Source: Luteimonas saliphila (GTDB lineage Bacteria > Pseudomonadota > Gammaproteobacteria > Xanthomonadales > Xanthomonadaceae). From it: DNA of 64,000 nt. Positions 30,047 through 39,123 of this stretch are shown piece after piece (the stretch's first letter is position 1; every line of letters starts with the position of its first letter). Both the position numbers and the translations under genes were made by a program. The notes under the pieces are model-generated. The model ran no database searches. It saw only the letters and a program-made list of their open reading frames with translations, and was not told the DNA's origin. The stretch covers positions 385,121 through 449,120 of the forward strand of contig NZ_JAETWA010000042.1 of assembly GCF_016774335.1 (NCBI RefSeq), given 5' to 3'.

Positions 30047-30730
30047 ATGAACACGACACTGCGCAACCTGTCGCTCGCCGCGCTCGCGCTGGCGCTCTCC
30101 GCCTGCATCGGCATCGACGATACCGACGACCAGGGCGACAATGCCGCCGCGCAGGCCGATGCCGCGGCCGAAGACTTCGAGCCCGCCGCCGCCCCGGCCG
30201 ACGCCTTCATGGCCGCGCTCGCGACGCACTGCGGTCAGGCGTACGAGGGCCGCATCGTCGCCAACGAGCCGAAATCGCCCGAACCCGATGCATTCGAAGG
30301 CCAGCGCCTGGTGATGCACGTGCGCGGCTGCGACGATCCTGCGGAGGAGTTGCGCGTACCCTTCCACGTCGGCGACGACCACTCCCGCACCTGGGTCCTC
30401 ACCCGGACCGGGTCCGGCCTGCGTCTGAAGCACGACCATCGCCACGAGGACGGCAGCGACGACGCGGTCACGATGTACGGCGGCGACACCGCCAGCGCCG
30501 GCACCGCCGTGCGCCAGGAATTCCCGGTCGACGCCGAATCGATCGCGATGTTCGAGAAGGAGGGCCTCAGCGCCTCGGTGACCAACACCTGGGCGATGGA
30601 GGTCGAGCCGGGCCGGCGCTTCCTGTACGAGCTCACGCGCCCGGGTGGACGCGAGTTCAAGGTCGAGTTCGACCTCGCCGTGCCGGTCGACCTGCCGCCG
30701 CCGCCCTGGGGCAACGCGCCGCAGGAGTAG
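30047..30730 (+). CDS. Hypothetical lipoprotein
   Basis: 227 residues. The signal peptide ends in the lipobox LALSAC (Cys20), followed by an acidic, Ala-rich linker (about 21-52). The rest is a soluble domain with two cysteines (HCGQAYEGRIV, RGCDD) that I do not recognise. CGQAYEGRIV and HVGDDHSRTWVL look like conserved motifs. It stands alone. The ATG at 30047 is chosen because the signal peptide begins there. Confidence 0.75.
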   Translation: MNTTLRNLSLAALALALSACIGIDDTDDQGDNAAAQADAAAEDFEPAAAPADAFMAALATHCGQAYEGRIVANEPKSPEPDAFEGQRLVMHVRGCDDPAEELRVPFHVGDDHSRTWVLTRTGSGLRLKHDHRHEDGSDDAVTMYGGDTASAGTAVRQEFPVDAESIAMFEKEGLSASVTNTWAMEVEPGRRFLYELTRPGGREFKVEFDLAVPVDLPPPPWGNAPQE

Positions 30731-30891
30731 GTTGCCCGAAGGCGGTCCCGGCGCGAGCCGCCCGGTCGCGGAAAGCGGCAGGGCCTTGACCGCGCGCCGG
30801 GGGCGACCGTCCGACGCGCCGCCTGGCGTCGCTTGATTTCCGTGGTTCCAGCCCCACACTGCGCGCCAGTTCAGGACTTCCACACCTCGCC

Positions 30892-31233
30892 ATGCCCATC
30901 TACGCCTTCCGCTGCGAGCAATGCGGCCATGCCTTCGACCGCCTGCAGAAGCTGTCCGATCCGGATCCGGACACCTGTCCGGTCTGCGGCGAGGTCGCAA
31001 TCCGGCGCGCGCTCACCGCACCGGCATTCCGGCTGGCTGGCGGCGGCTGGTACGAGACCGACTTCAAGAAGGACGGGGACCGCAAGCGCAACCTTGCCGA
31101 AGGCGGCGAGGGTGCGTCCAAGCCCGATGCGGGCGCGGCGTCCGAGCCGGCCAAGCCCAGCGACAAGCCGGTCGACAAGCCCGCAGCCAAGCCGACGGAA
31201 AAAGCGCCGGTCGCGAAAGCGCCCGACGCCTGA
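30892..31233 (+). CDS. FmdB-family zinc ribbon protein
   Basis: 113 residues. MPIYAFRCEQCGHAFDRLQK with a later CPVCG pair forms the FmdB-type zinc ribbon in the first 45 residues. The remainder is a Lys/Pro/Ala-rich tail with repeated DKP/AKP units (about 75-113), probably disordered. The family is annotated as a regulator, but its role is unproven. In related genomes an FmdB gene often lies just upstream of aspS; here opgB, on the other strand, sits between them. Confidence 0.88.
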   Translation: MPIYAFRCEQCGHAFDRLQKLSDPDPDTCPVCGEVAIRRALTAPAFRLAGGGWYETDFKKDGDRKRNLAEGGEGASKPDAGAASEPAKPSDKPVDKPAAKPTEKAPVAKAPDA

Positions 31234-31377
31234 ACCCGCCGCCCGCCAGGGCGTGCCGAACGGGCCGCGGCAGCCGCCGCTGATCCGGAGCGCGTTGCCG
31301 CGATGCCGCCGGCGCGACCCGCGATGCAGGGCCCGCGGCTCGCGCGCCCGGATAAGCGGGCGTCGGCGTCCGGGGTG

Positions 31378-33492
31378 TCAGGAGCGCGAGCGGGCGCCGG
31401 TGCGCACCATGGCCAGACTGTCGAGCTCCATGTACTCGGCCCAGTCCAGCCACGCGCGGAACTCCAGATCGTCGATGCGCTGGTCGACGCCGATCCGCAG
31501 CCGGATCGGTCGCGACAGGTCGCGCTCGTCGGGCCGGATCCACTCGCGCGCGACCACGCGGCCGTCCGATGCGACCGCTTCCAGCCAGAACGCGTGGCTC
31601 GGCCACTCGCGCGGGCGCAGCCGCAACTGGTATTCGCCCGAGACCACGGCCGACTCTGCGCCGAGCCAGACCGCGCGGCGCGGGCGCGGGCGCGGGCCGG
31701 TGGCCACCTCGAGTTTCGCGTCGACGCGCACTCCGCGTTGCAGGTCGGCACCGGCGAACAGCTTGCGGTTGTCGTCGGCATCGACCAGCAGCGCACACCA
31801 CTCGCCGCGCAGCGTGCTGTCGTCGAACGCGGTGCAGCGGTCGACGTAGGCGCGCACGTTGGCCGGATCGTCGATGCCGAACTGGCGCGGCGCGTCCTCC
31901 ATCGTGATCGAGCCCAGGCCCCAGTCGGCGTCGTACTCGATCATCACCGGCGGCTTGACGTGCTGCAGGCCTATCCGCACCTGGTCGCCGTCGACGCGCA
32001 GCGTGCGCACGTCGCCGCCCGTCCACAGCTCGCGCGCGTACGCCAGGTAGGGCGCGTAGCCGGAACCGTCACCGGCCAGCGCGGCACGGGAGGCGCCCGG
32101 TTGCGCCTTCGGGACCAGCAGCGAGCGGCCGAAACCGAGTGCCTCGTGCGCGGGGTCGAGCAGCGACAGCAGGGTCGCGCCGGTATCGAGCACCGAGCCG
32201 GCCACCGTCAGCTGCCGCGGTTCGAGGCCGGGGGCCAGCAACAGCAGCAGGTTCTCGCGGCGCATGTCCTTGAGCACGTGGCTCAGGTCGTTGGGCATCG
32301 CCAGGTGGTCCGAAGCGAGCACGATCAGGGTGTCGTCGGCGTGGGGACTGGCGCGGATGCGCTCGATCAGCCGCGACACCAGCCGGTCGCTGCACTTGAG
32401 CGCGTGCAGCAGGCCGATGTCGCCCAGCGGGCCTTCGTAGCGCTCGTCGCGGCAGGCCGCGGGCAGGTGGCCGGCGGGATGGTGGGTGTCCATCGTCAGC
32501 GCGCTCAGCATGAACGGCGCGCCGCTGGCCGAGAGCGTCATGAAGGTGTCGAACGCGTCCTCGAGCAGCACGTCGTCGTGCAGGCCCCAGTTGGAGAAGT
32601 GTTCCGGGTCGATGCCCGCGGCGCGGTAATGGGCGAGGTCGCGGACCTCGTCGAAGCCGTGGCGCTGGAGGAAGTTGCCCTTGGCCGCGAACCCGGCATC
32701 GGCGCCGCCGAGGAACACGTTGCGGTAGCCCTGGGTCTTCAGGTAGTCGCCGAGGCAGTGCGCGCCCGGCAGGAACTCGCGCATGCGGCCGAGGCTGTTC
32801 TCGTCGCCGCGGGCGGTGGTGAGCGGCACCCCGCACATCGAGGCGACGATACCCGCGATCGTCCAGCCCGACCCTTCGGGCGAGGCGATGTCGCGGAAGT
32901 CCAGGCCCTGGCCGGCGAGCCGGGAAAGATTGGGCATCAGGCCGGGAAAGACGGACTGGTCGAAGTAGGTGCGTTCCAGGCTCTCGACGTAGATCCAGAC
33001 GATGTTCCTGCGCTGCGCCAGCGTGCCCACGGGGACGCGGTACTCGGCGGCGACGCCGTCCACGTCGACCGGCGCAAGCTGGCGCTGCAGGCGCCTGGCG
33101 TCCGCGTACAGCGGGCTGGCGAGGATCGCGGCCACGAAGATGGCGGCGAAGGTCGCGGTCACCGCCGGCCCCGGATGCCGGCCGCGAAACCCGGCCAGAC
33201 GCCCGCGCAGCGCGCCGACCAGGACCAGCGGCAGCAGCGACAGCAGCACCAGGCCGCCGAAGCGCAGCAGGTCGCCGCTGAAGTCCGCCACGCCCGCGCC
33301 CTCGATGCCGGCCTGCAGGTGGTAGAGGGTCGCCGCGTCGATGCCGTTGCCGCTGAGCCGGTCGACCAGCCACCAGCCGCTCAACGCGAGCAGCAGCAGC
33401 GACAGCAGCCCGGCCTTGGCCCAGGCCAGCCGTTCCGCGGCCACCAGCAGGTAGGCCAACAACACCAGCGACAGCAGCAGGATCGTCGACAT
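31378..33492 (-). CDS. opgB: Phosphoglycerol transferase I (OpgB/MdoB-like)
   Basis: 704 residues, somewhat shorter than E. coli OpgB. There are about three or four N-terminal membrane helices, then a periplasmic alkaline-phosphatase/sulfatase-fold domain. Motifs shared with MdoB include IYVESLERTYFDQ, SGWTIAGIVASMCGVPL (with the candidate catalytic Thr), a GAHCLGDYLKTQGY segment, TMDTHHPAGHLPAAC and VLASDHLAMPNDLS. OpgB transfers phosphoglycerol from phosphatidylglycerol to osmoregulated periplasmic glucans. An LtaS-type sulfatase is the alternative, but the ESLERTYFD and DTHHP motifs favour OpgB. It is divergent from aspS and convergent with the FmdB gene. Confidence 0.85.
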   Translation of the reverse strand: MSTILLLSLVLLAYLLVAAERLAWAKAGLLSLLLLALSGWWLVDRLSGNGIDAATLYHLQAGIEGAGVADFSGDLLRFGGLVLLSLLPLVLVGALRGRLAGFRGRHPGPAVTATFAAIFVAAILASPLYADARRLQRQLAPVDVDGVAAEYRVPVGTLAQRRNIVWIYVESLERTYFDQSVFPGLMPNLSRLAGQGLDFRDIASPEGSGWTIAGIVASMCGVPLTTARGDENSLGRMREFLPGAHCLGDYLKTQGYRNVFLGGADAGFAAKGNFLQRHGFDEVRDLAHYRAAGIDPEHFSNWGLHDDVLLEDAFDTFMTLSASGAPFMLSALTMDTHHPAGHLPAACRDERYEGPLGDIGLLHALKCSDRLVSRLIERIRASPHADDTLIVLASDHLAMPNDLSHVLKDMRRENLLLLLAPGLEPRQLTVAGSVLDTGATLLSLLDPAHEALGFGRSLLVPKAQPGASRAALAGDGSGYAPYLAYARELWTGGDVRTLRVDGDQVRIGLQHVKPPVMIEYDADWGLGSITMEDAPRQFGIDDPANVRAYVDRCTAFDDSTLRGEWCALLVDADDNRKLFAGADLQRGVRVDAKLEVATGPRPRPRRAVWLGAESAVVSGEYQLRLRPREWPSHAFWLEAVASDGRVVAREWIRPDERDLSRPIRLRIGVDQRIDDLEFRAWLDWAEYMELDSLAMVRTGARSRS

Positions 33493-33556
33493 GCGGCGTG
33501 ATCTTGTTTGCGAAAGGGAGGGGGCCGACGGAACGTGGCCGAAGCCCGGACCGTAT

Positions 33557-33572
33557 TGACACGTTGCTGTCA
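33557..33572. promoter_or_regulatory. TGACA-N6-TGTCA palindrome between opgB and aspS
   Basis: tgacacgttgctgtca is a perfect 5-bp dyad with a 6-nt spacer, in one of the few AT-richer spots of the divergent opgB-aspS gap. It overlaps a TTGACA hexamer (33556-33561) on the plus strand. It could be an operator or part of a promoter; no regulator is identified. Confidence 0.3.
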
Positions 33573-33711
33573 TATTGCTGAACCGGGTGTCGACACCGGA
33601 GCGCCGGGCCGCATGACATCGCCCCCCGGCCCCCGGGTCCGCGCGCGCCAAACCGTCTAAACTTGCGGGTTTACCGGCCTGGCCGGACCGATTCACTGGA
33701 GTCTGCGTTCC

Positions 33712-35472
33712 ATGCGTACCCACTTCTGCGGCCTGGTCGACGAGACGTTGATCGGGCAGACCGTGACCCTGTGCGGCTGGGCGGATGTCGCCCGCAACCT
33801 CGGCGGGGTGTGCTTCATCGACCTGCGCGACCACGAGGGCATCGTCCAGGTGGTGGCCGAACCGTCGCCGACCGCCGGCAACGACGCGGTCGTGGCCACG
33901 GCCGAGAAAGTGGGTTACGAGGACTGCCTGCGCGTCACCGGTACCGTGCGCCGTCGCCACGCGGTCAACGCCAGGATCCACACCGGCCAGGTGGAGGTGG
34001 TGGCCGAGCGCATCGAGCTGCTGAACAAGGCCGAACCGCTGCCCTTCCACCACCACGAGAACCCGGGCGAGGAGACGCGCCTGACCTACCGCTACCTCGA
34101 CCTGCGCAGCCCGGCCATGCAACGCAAGCTGCGCACCCGCACGAAGCTGGTCAGCGCGCTGCGTCACTGGCTCGACGCCCGCGGCTTCCAGGACATCGAG
34201 ACCCCGATCCTGACCAAGGCCACGCCGGAGGGCGCGCGCGACTTCCTGGTGCCGGCGCGCATGCACCCGGGCGAGTTCTACGCGCTGCCGCAGAGCCCGC
34301 AGCTGTTCAAGCAGATCCTGATGATGGCGGGCTTCGACCGCTACTACCAGATCGCGCGCTGCTTCCGCGACGAGGCGCTGCGCGCCGACCGCCAACTGGA
34401 GTTCACCCAGCTCGACATGGAGTTCGCGTGGGTGTCCGAACGCGACGTGCAGGACACGGTCGAGGCGATGATCCGCGACGTGTTCCGCGAGGTGGCCGGC
34501 GTCGAGCTCGCGGCCGAGTTCCCGCGCTTGACCTATGCCGAGGCGATGCGCCGCTACGGCTCCGACAAGCCCGACCTGCGCATCGCGCTGGAGCTGGTGG
34601 ACGTCGCCGATCTGGTGAAGGACAGCGGGTTCGCGGTGTTCACCGGCCCCGCCAACGAGGCCGGCGGCCGCGTCTGCGCGCTGCGGATTCCCGGCGGTGC
34701 GTCGCTTTCGCGCAAGCAGATCGACGAGTACGCCGCGCATGCCGGCAAGTACGGCGCGAAGGGTCTGGCGTACATCAAGATCTCCGACACCGGCGAGGTG
34801 AGCTCGCCGATCCAGAAGTTCTTCGACGAAGCCGGGTTCGCCGCGCTGGTCGCGCAGGTCGGCGCGGGCAACGGCGATCTCGTGTTCTTCGGCGCCGGCA
34901 GGTACCCGACCGTCAGCGACTTCATGGGCGCGGTGCGCCTCAAGGCGGGCAAGGACTTCGGGCTGGTCGCCGATGGCTGGGCGCCGCTGTGGGTCACCGA
35001 TTTCCCGATGTTCGAGTGGGACGAGGAGGCGCAGCGCTACGTGGCGTTGCACCACCCGTTCACCGCGCCGGCGATCGACGACGAGGCCGACCTGCGCGCG
35101 AACGCGGCGACGGCCGTGTCGCGCGGCTACGACATGGTGCTCAACGGCAACGAGATCGGCGGCGGGTCGATCCGCATCCATCGCTCGGGCATGCAGTCGG
35201 CCGTGTTCGAGCTGCTGGGCATCGGCGCCGGGGAGGCGCAGGCGAAGTTCGGCTTCCTGCTCGACGCACTGAAGTACGGCGCGCCGCCGCACGGCGGCAT
35301 CGCCTTCGGCATCGACCGCATCGCCGCGCTGATGGCCGGCACCGAGTCGATCCGCGACGTGATCGCCTTCCCCAAGACCACCTCCGCGCAATGCCTGATG
35401 ACCGGCGCGCCGTCGCCGGTGCCGGATGCGCAACTGGCGGAGGTGCACGTCCAGGTGCGGCCGAAAGGCTAG
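33712..35472 (+). CDS. aspS: Aspartate--tRNA ligase
   Basis: 586 residues, the bacterial type. The N-terminal OB-fold anticodon-binding domain ([20 protein letters not shown]) leads into the class II core: motif 1 near [16 protein letters not shown], motif 2 [19 protein letters not shown], the GAD insertion domain (about 290-420), and motif 3 [14 protein letters not shown]. The ATG at 33712 has an upstream ctggag ribosome binding site. Whether it also charges tRNA-Asn cannot be decided from this sequence. Confidence 0.96.
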   Translation: MRTHFCGLVDETLIGQTVTLCGWADVARNLGGVCFIDLRDHEGIVQVVAEPSPTAGNDAVVATAEKVGYEDCLRVTGTVRRRHAVNARIHTGQVEVVAERIELLNKAEPLPFHHHENPGEETRLTYRYLDLRSPAMQRKLRTRTKLVSALRHWLDARGFQDIETPILTKATPEGARDFLVPARMHPGEFYALPQSPQLFKQILMMAGFDRYYQIARCFRDEALRADRQLEFTQLDMEFAWVSERDVQDTVEAMIRDVFREVAGVELAAEFPRLTYAEAMRRYGSDKPDLRIALELVDVADLVKDSGFAVFTGPANEAGGRVCALRIPGGASLSRKQIDEYAAHAGKYGAKGLAYIKISDTGEVSSPIQKFFDEAGFAALVAQVGAGNGDLVFFGAGRYPTVSDFMGAVRLKAGKDFGLVADGWAPLWVTDFPMFEWDEEAQRYVALHHPFTAPAIDDEADLRANAATAVSRGYDMVLNGNEIGGGSIRIHRSGMQSAVFELLGIGAGEAQAKFGFLLDALKYGAPPHGGIAFGIDRIAALMAGTESIRDVIAFPKTTSAQCLMTGAPSPVPDAQLAEVHVQVRPKG

Positions 35473-35657
35473 CGGGCGATGGCGCCCCGTGGCCGGTTCG
35501 CTGCCGCCCCGGTCCTTCCCCGCACGTGGGGGAGGAAGCCGATGCCGCGCGCCGGCCGGTGGCCGCTTCGGCGGGCACGGTGGACGGCGGGAACGCCGGG
35601 CGTCGAGCGATGTCCTCTGCTCCGAGTAGGGCGGAAGGCCTGGGCGCGAGGTACCGG

Positions 35658-36200
35658 ATGAGCGTCGCCATCCGCCGCGCCACCGCTGAAGACGCCGGCA
35701 CCCTGTCGACGCTCGCCGCGCGCACGTTCACCGAGAGCTTCGGCCACCTGTATCCGCCGCAGGATCTGGCAGACTTCCTGCGTGAAGCCTACGCGGTGGA
35801 GAGACAGCACCTCATCCTGTCGCATCCGGACTACGCGGTCTGGCTGCTCGAATGCGACGCCTGCCCTGAGCAAGGTCGAAGGGGCGAGGCGATCGGCCAT
35901 GTCGCCGCCGGTCCCTGCGGCCTGCCGCACCCGGAGGTCGCACCGGGCGACGGCGAGCTCAAGCGGCTGTACCTCGTACGCGGCATGCAGGGGGGCGGCC
36001 ACGGCAGCCGGCTGATGGACGCGGCGATGGACTGGCTGTTGCGCGACGGGCCACGGACGCTGTGGGTCGGAGTCTGGTCGGAGAACCCGGGGGCGCAGCG
36101 TTTCTACGCGCGCTATGGTTTCGGGAAGGTCGGCGAATACCTGTTCCGCGTCGGCGCGACGCAGGACTTGGAGTTCATCCTGCGTCGGCCCGCCGGTTAG
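35658..36200 (+). CDS. GNAT family N-acetyltransferase
   Basis: 180 residues. AIRRATAEDAGTLSTLAART is the typical GNAT opening; LKRLYLVRGMQGGGHGSRLM carries the acetyl-CoA-binding loop; LWVGVWSENPGAQRFYARYG is motif B. The substrate is unknown. Residues about 69-76 (CPEQGRRGE) are encoded by a family E repeat unit inserted in frame between strands, in what would be a loop. Confidence 0.85.
   Translation: MSVAIRRATAEDAGTLSTLAARTFTESFGHLYPPQDLADFLREAYAVERQHLILSHPDYAVWLLECDACPEQGRRGEAIGHVAAGPCGLPHPEVAPGDGELKRLYLVRGMQGGGHGSRLMDAAMDWLLRDGPRTLWVGVWSENPGAQRFYARYGFGKVGEYLFRVGATQDLEFILRRPAG
35863..35885. repeat. Family E repeat inside the GNAT gene
   Basis: gccctgagcaaggtcgaagg followed by ggc is the same type of short motif as the valS insertion at 18279. 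It is widespread as an intergenic or intragenic repeat in GC-rich proteobacteria. It is in frame with the GNAT gene. Confidence 0.6.
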
Positions 36201-36330
36201 GCCGGGCGCGGCACGGTCGTGCCGCCCGCCTGCCTTGGAGGCCGGAAGGCGGCGGACCAGTCGGGCACGGCGAGGGCAGGCGCCCGGGCGCCGACTTGCG
36301 CAATCCCCCCCGCCGCGGCCCAATCCGCGC

Positions 36331-37008
36331 ATGGCACCGCGTCGAGACCCCGCACCCGCACCCGAATCCGCGGCCGCTTCAACGCCCGCGCCGCGTCCGG
36401 TCCTGCTGATCCACGGCATCTGGAACGCCGGCTTCTGGCTCGCGCCGCTGGCGGCGAAGTTGCGCGCGGCCGGGTTCGCGCCGCGGATCTGGGCCTACGA
36501 CAGCGTGCGTGACGGCGGCGCGGCTGCGGCCCGGGCGCTGGTGGAGCGGCTGCGCGAAGGGCCCGAGACCGACATCGTGGGTCACAGCCTGGGAGGGCTG
36601 GTGGCGCTGGAGGCCCTGCGGCTCGATCCGGCGCTGCCGGTGCGGCGCGTGGTCTGCCTGGGCTCGCCGCTGCGCGGCAGCGGCACCGCGCGTGCGCTGG
36701 GCGCGCGGCGATGGTCCTCGCCGATCCTGGGCCGGAGCGCCGACCTGCTGCTGCGCGGGTTCGAGCACTGGGACGGTCCGGCCGAGGTGGGGGTGGTGGC
36801 GGGCTGCGTACCGCGCGGCCTGGGGCGGGTCCTGGCCGCGGTGGACCGCGCTTCCGACGGGACCGTCGGCATCGCCGAAACCAGGCTGCCGGGCCTGTGC
36901 GACCACTGCCTGGTCGACTGCAGCCACACCGGGCTGGTGCTGTCCGCGGACGCCGCGCGCCAGGCCGCCGCATTCCTGCGCAACGGGCGCTTCGAACACG
37001 GCAACTGA
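36331..37008 (+). CDS. Alpha/beta-hydrolase (lipase/esterase-like)
   Basis: 225 residues. The first 20 or so residues are Pro/Ala-rich. Then VLLIHGIWNAGFWL (oxyanion region) and the nucleophile elbow GHSLGGLVAL follow; a His in CSHTGLVLS could complete the triad. The family resembles PGAP1-like or lipase-type hydrolases. The substrate is unknown. No clear ribosome binding site is seen, so the start is uncertain. It lies 47 nt before yebC. Confidence 0.8.
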   Translation: MAPRRDPAPAPESAAASTPAPRPVLLIHGIWNAGFWLAPLAAKLRAAGFAPRIWAYDSVRDGGAAAARALVERLREGPETDIVGHSLGGLVALEALRLDPALPVRRVVCLGSPLRGSGTARALGARRWSSPILGRSADLLLRGFEHWDGPAEVGVVAGCVPRGLGRVLAAVDRASDGTVGIAETRLPGLCDHCLVDCSHTGLVLSADAARQAAAFLRNGRFEHGN

Positions 37009-37018
37009 CCGCAAAACG

Positions 37019-37024
37019 TATAAT
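37019..37024 (+). promoter_or_regulatory. Consensus -10 box upstream of yebC
   Basis: TATAAT, a perfect match to the sigma-70 -10 consensus, lies 31 nt before the yebC ATG in otherwise GC-rich sequence. A good -35 is not evident at 16-18 nt. Confidence 0.5.
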
Positions 37025-37055
37025 CCGCGCTTTCCGCACGAGATCCGCCTGAGCC

Positions 37056-37778
37056 ATGGGACGCGGTCCTTCCATCGAAGCGCGCAAGAACGCCGTCGAC
37101 GCGCAGCGCGGCAAGATCTTCACCAAGATCATCCGCGAGATCGGCGTGGCGGCCCGCGCGGGCGGCGGCGATCCCGCCGGCAACCCGCGCCTGCGCGCGG
37201 CGATCGACAAGGGCCTGTCGGTCAACATGTCCAAGGACGTGATCGAACGCGCGATCAAGAAGGCCACCGGCGAGCTCGAAGGGGTGGAGTACGAGCAGAT
37301 CCGCTACGAGGGCTACGCGCCCGGCGGCGTGGCGGTGATCGTCGACTGCCTCACCGACAACCGCGTGCGCACCGTGGCCGACGTGCGCCACGCCTTCGGC
37401 AAGTTCGGCGGCAACCTGGGCACCGAAGGCTCCGTGGCATTCATGTTCCGCAAGCTGGGCGTGCTGTCCTACGGGCCGGGCGCGGACGAAGACCGGATCA
37501 CCGAGGCGGCGATCGAGGCCGGCGCGGACGACGTGGTGATCTATCCGGAGGACGGGGCGATCGACGTGGTCACGTCGCCCGAAGCGTTCAACGACGTCAA
37601 GGACGCGATGGTGGCGGCCGGGCTGGCGCCGGAGATCGCGGAAGTCACGATGCGCGCCGACAACGATGTCGCGGTCGGCGGAGACACCGCGCAGCAGGTG
37701 GCGAAGTTGCTGGCATGGCTGCAGGAACTCGACGACGTCCAGGATGTCTATTCGAACGCGGAGAGCGGTGATTGGTGA
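37056..37778 (+). CDS. yebC: YebC/PmpR family protein
   Basis: 240 residues. The N-terminal [20 protein letters not shown] and [20 protein letters not shown] segments, [17 protein letters not shown] and [19 protein letters not shown] are hallmarks of the family. Members were first described as transcription regulators and more recently linked to resolving ribosome stalling. It heads yebC-ruvC-ruvA. Its last codons and stop fall inside the left arm of a family A repeat, so the natural C-terminus may have differed by a few residues. Confidence 0.94.
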   Translation: MGRGPSIEARKNAVDAQRGKIFTKIIREIGVAARAGGGDPAGNPRLRAAIDKGLSVNMSKDVIERAIKKATGELEGVEYEQIRYEGYAPGGVAVIVDCLTDNRVRTVADVRHAFGKFGGNLGTEGSVAFMFRKLGVLSYGPGADEDRITEAAIEAGADDVVIYPEDGAIDVVTSPEAFNDVKDAMVAAGLAPEIAEVTMRADNDVAVGGDTAQQVAKLLAWLQELDDVQDVYSNAESGDW

Positions 37779-37859
37779 TTCGTGATTGGTGATTCGGAAG
37801 AGCGAGAGTTCGGACGAATCCCGCTTTTCCCAATCACCGATCGCCAATGACCCATCACG
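37767..37859. repeat. Palindromic repeat, family A, between yebC and ruvC
   Basis: Left arm 37767-37797 (ggtgattggtgattcgtgat) supplies the yebC stop codon. Right arm about 37827-37859 (cccaatcaccgatcgccaat) ends just before the ruvC ATG. The centre is about 30 nt. Confidence 0.85.
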
Positions 37860-37865
37860 GCCGCC

Positions 37866-38387
37866 ATGACCAGGATCCTCGGCATCGATCCGGGCTCGCA
37901 GCGCACCGGCGTCGGGATCATCGACGTCGATGCCGCCGGCAGGACGTCGCACGTGTTCCACGCGCCGATCGCGTTGCTGGGCGAAGGCGATTTCCCGATG
38001 CGCCTGCGGCGCCTGCTCGACGGACTGACGACGATCATCGAGCAGCATCGTCCCGACGAGGTGGCGATCGAGCGCGTATTCCTCGCCCGCAACCCGGATT
38101 CGGCGCTGAAGCTGGGACAGGCGCGCGGTGCCGCGATCAGCGCGGTGGTGCTGCGCGACCTGCCGGTGCACGAGTACGCCGCGAAGGAAGTGAAGCTGGC
38201 GGTGGTCGGGCGCGGCGGCGCGGAAAAGCAACAGATCCAGCACATGGTGGGCATCATGCTGGGCCTGCACGGAAAACTGCAGGCCGACGCCGCCGACGCG
38301 CTGGCGATCGCCATCACCCATGCGCACGTGCGCGCCACCGCGAAGCGACTCGGCGTGAGCGCGCAACAGGCCTGGAGCCGGAAGTGA
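37866..38387 (+). CDS. ruvC: Crossover junction endodeoxyribonuclease RuvC
   Basis: 173 residues. The four acidic active-site positions are visible: the first Asp in [13 protein letters not shown], Glu in [20 protein letters not shown], and two Asp in [16 protein letters not shown]. RuvC cuts Holliday junctions together with RuvAB. The ATG follows the repeat almost directly and has no strong SD, so translation may be weak or coupled. Confidence 0.95.
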   Translation: MTRILGIDPGSQRTGVGIIDVDAAGRTSHVFHAPIALLGEGDFPMRLRRLLDGLTTIIEQHRPDEVAIERVFLARNPDSALKLGQARGAAISAVVLRDLPVHEYAAKEVKLAVVGRGGAEKQQIQHMVGIMLGLHGKLQADAADALAIAITHAHVRATAKRLGVSAQQAWSRK

Positions 38388-38394
38388 GAAGAGC

Positions 38395-38481
38395 CGTGAT
38401 CAGTGATTCGGGATTCGTGATTCGAAGGGGCAAGGGCGGGTATCGCTTTTTCCAATCACCAATCACCAATCACCAATCACC
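38395..38481. repeat. Palindromic repeat, family A, between ruvC and ruvA
   Basis: Left arm from 38395 (gtgatcagtgattcggga, ttcgtgattcgaa), centre about 30 nt, right arm to 38481 (ttccaatcaccaatcacc, aatcaccaatcac). It begins 8 nt after the ruvC stop and ends 18 nt before the ruvA ATG, outside the ruvA ribosome binding site (ccggag). Confidence 0.85.
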
Positions 38482-38499
38482 TGCCCGGAGGGCGCATCC

Positions 38500-39090
38500 A
38501 TGATCGGCCGCCTCCGCGGAACCCTGATCCACAAGCAGCCGCCGTGGCTGGTGGTCGACGTGCATGGCGTGGGCTACGAGCTGGAGGCGCCGATGAGCAC
38601 GTTCTACGACCTGCCGGAAGTCGGCAGGGACGTCGCCCTGTTCACGCACCATGCGCAGAAGGAAGACAGCGTGTCGCTGTACGGTTTCCTGACCGAACCC
38701 GAGCGCCGGCTCTTCCGCGATGTGCAGAAGGTCAGCGGCATCGGCGCGAAGATCGCGCTGGCGGTACTGTCGGGTACGTCGGTCAACCAGTTCGCGTCGC
38801 TGGTGCAAACCGGCGACGTCGCGGCGCTGACCAAGATCCCGGGCATCGGCAAGAAGACCGCCGAGCGCATGGTGGTGGAACTGCGCGACCGCGCCGCGGA
38901 CTTCGTCGGCGGCGCCACGCTCGCAGGCGGCACTGCGGTGCCCGCCGATCCCCTGTCCGAAGCCACCATCGCCCTGCAGCAACTCGGCTACAAGCCGGCC
39001 GAGGCGCAGAAAATGGCCCAGGCCGCGGCCAGCGACGGCGATCCGCCCGAAACCATCATCCGCAAGGCGCTGCAATCGGCGCTGCGCTGA
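38500..39090 (+). CDS. ruvA: Holliday junction branch migration protein RuvA
   Basis: 196 residues. [20 protein letters not shown] is the OB-fold N-terminus. Two helix-hairpin-helix motifs are in [15 protein letters not shown] and [18 protein letters not shown]. The C-terminal domain III ([18 protein letters not shown]) contacts RuvB. RuvA binds junctions as a tetramer. Confidence 0.96.
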   Translation: MIGRLRGTLIHKQPPWLVVDVHGVGYELEAPMSTFYDLPEVGRDVALFTHHAQKEDSVSLYGFLTEPERRLFRDVQKVSGIGAKIALAVLSGTSVNQFASLVQTGDVAALTKIPGIGKKTAERMVVELRDRAADFVGGATLAGGTAVPADPLSEATIALQQLGYKPAEAQKMAQAAASDGDPPETIIRKALQSALR

Positions 39091-39123
39091 TCGCACCCGC
39101 AGACAAGGCCCCACGCCAAGCCC

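Noticed and set aside
31378..35448. Very long open frame on the minus strand running from opgB through aspS
   Set aside because: aspS on the plus strand has all synthetase motifs; the upstream part of the minus frame has no recognisable motif. The real opgB start is the ATG at 33492.
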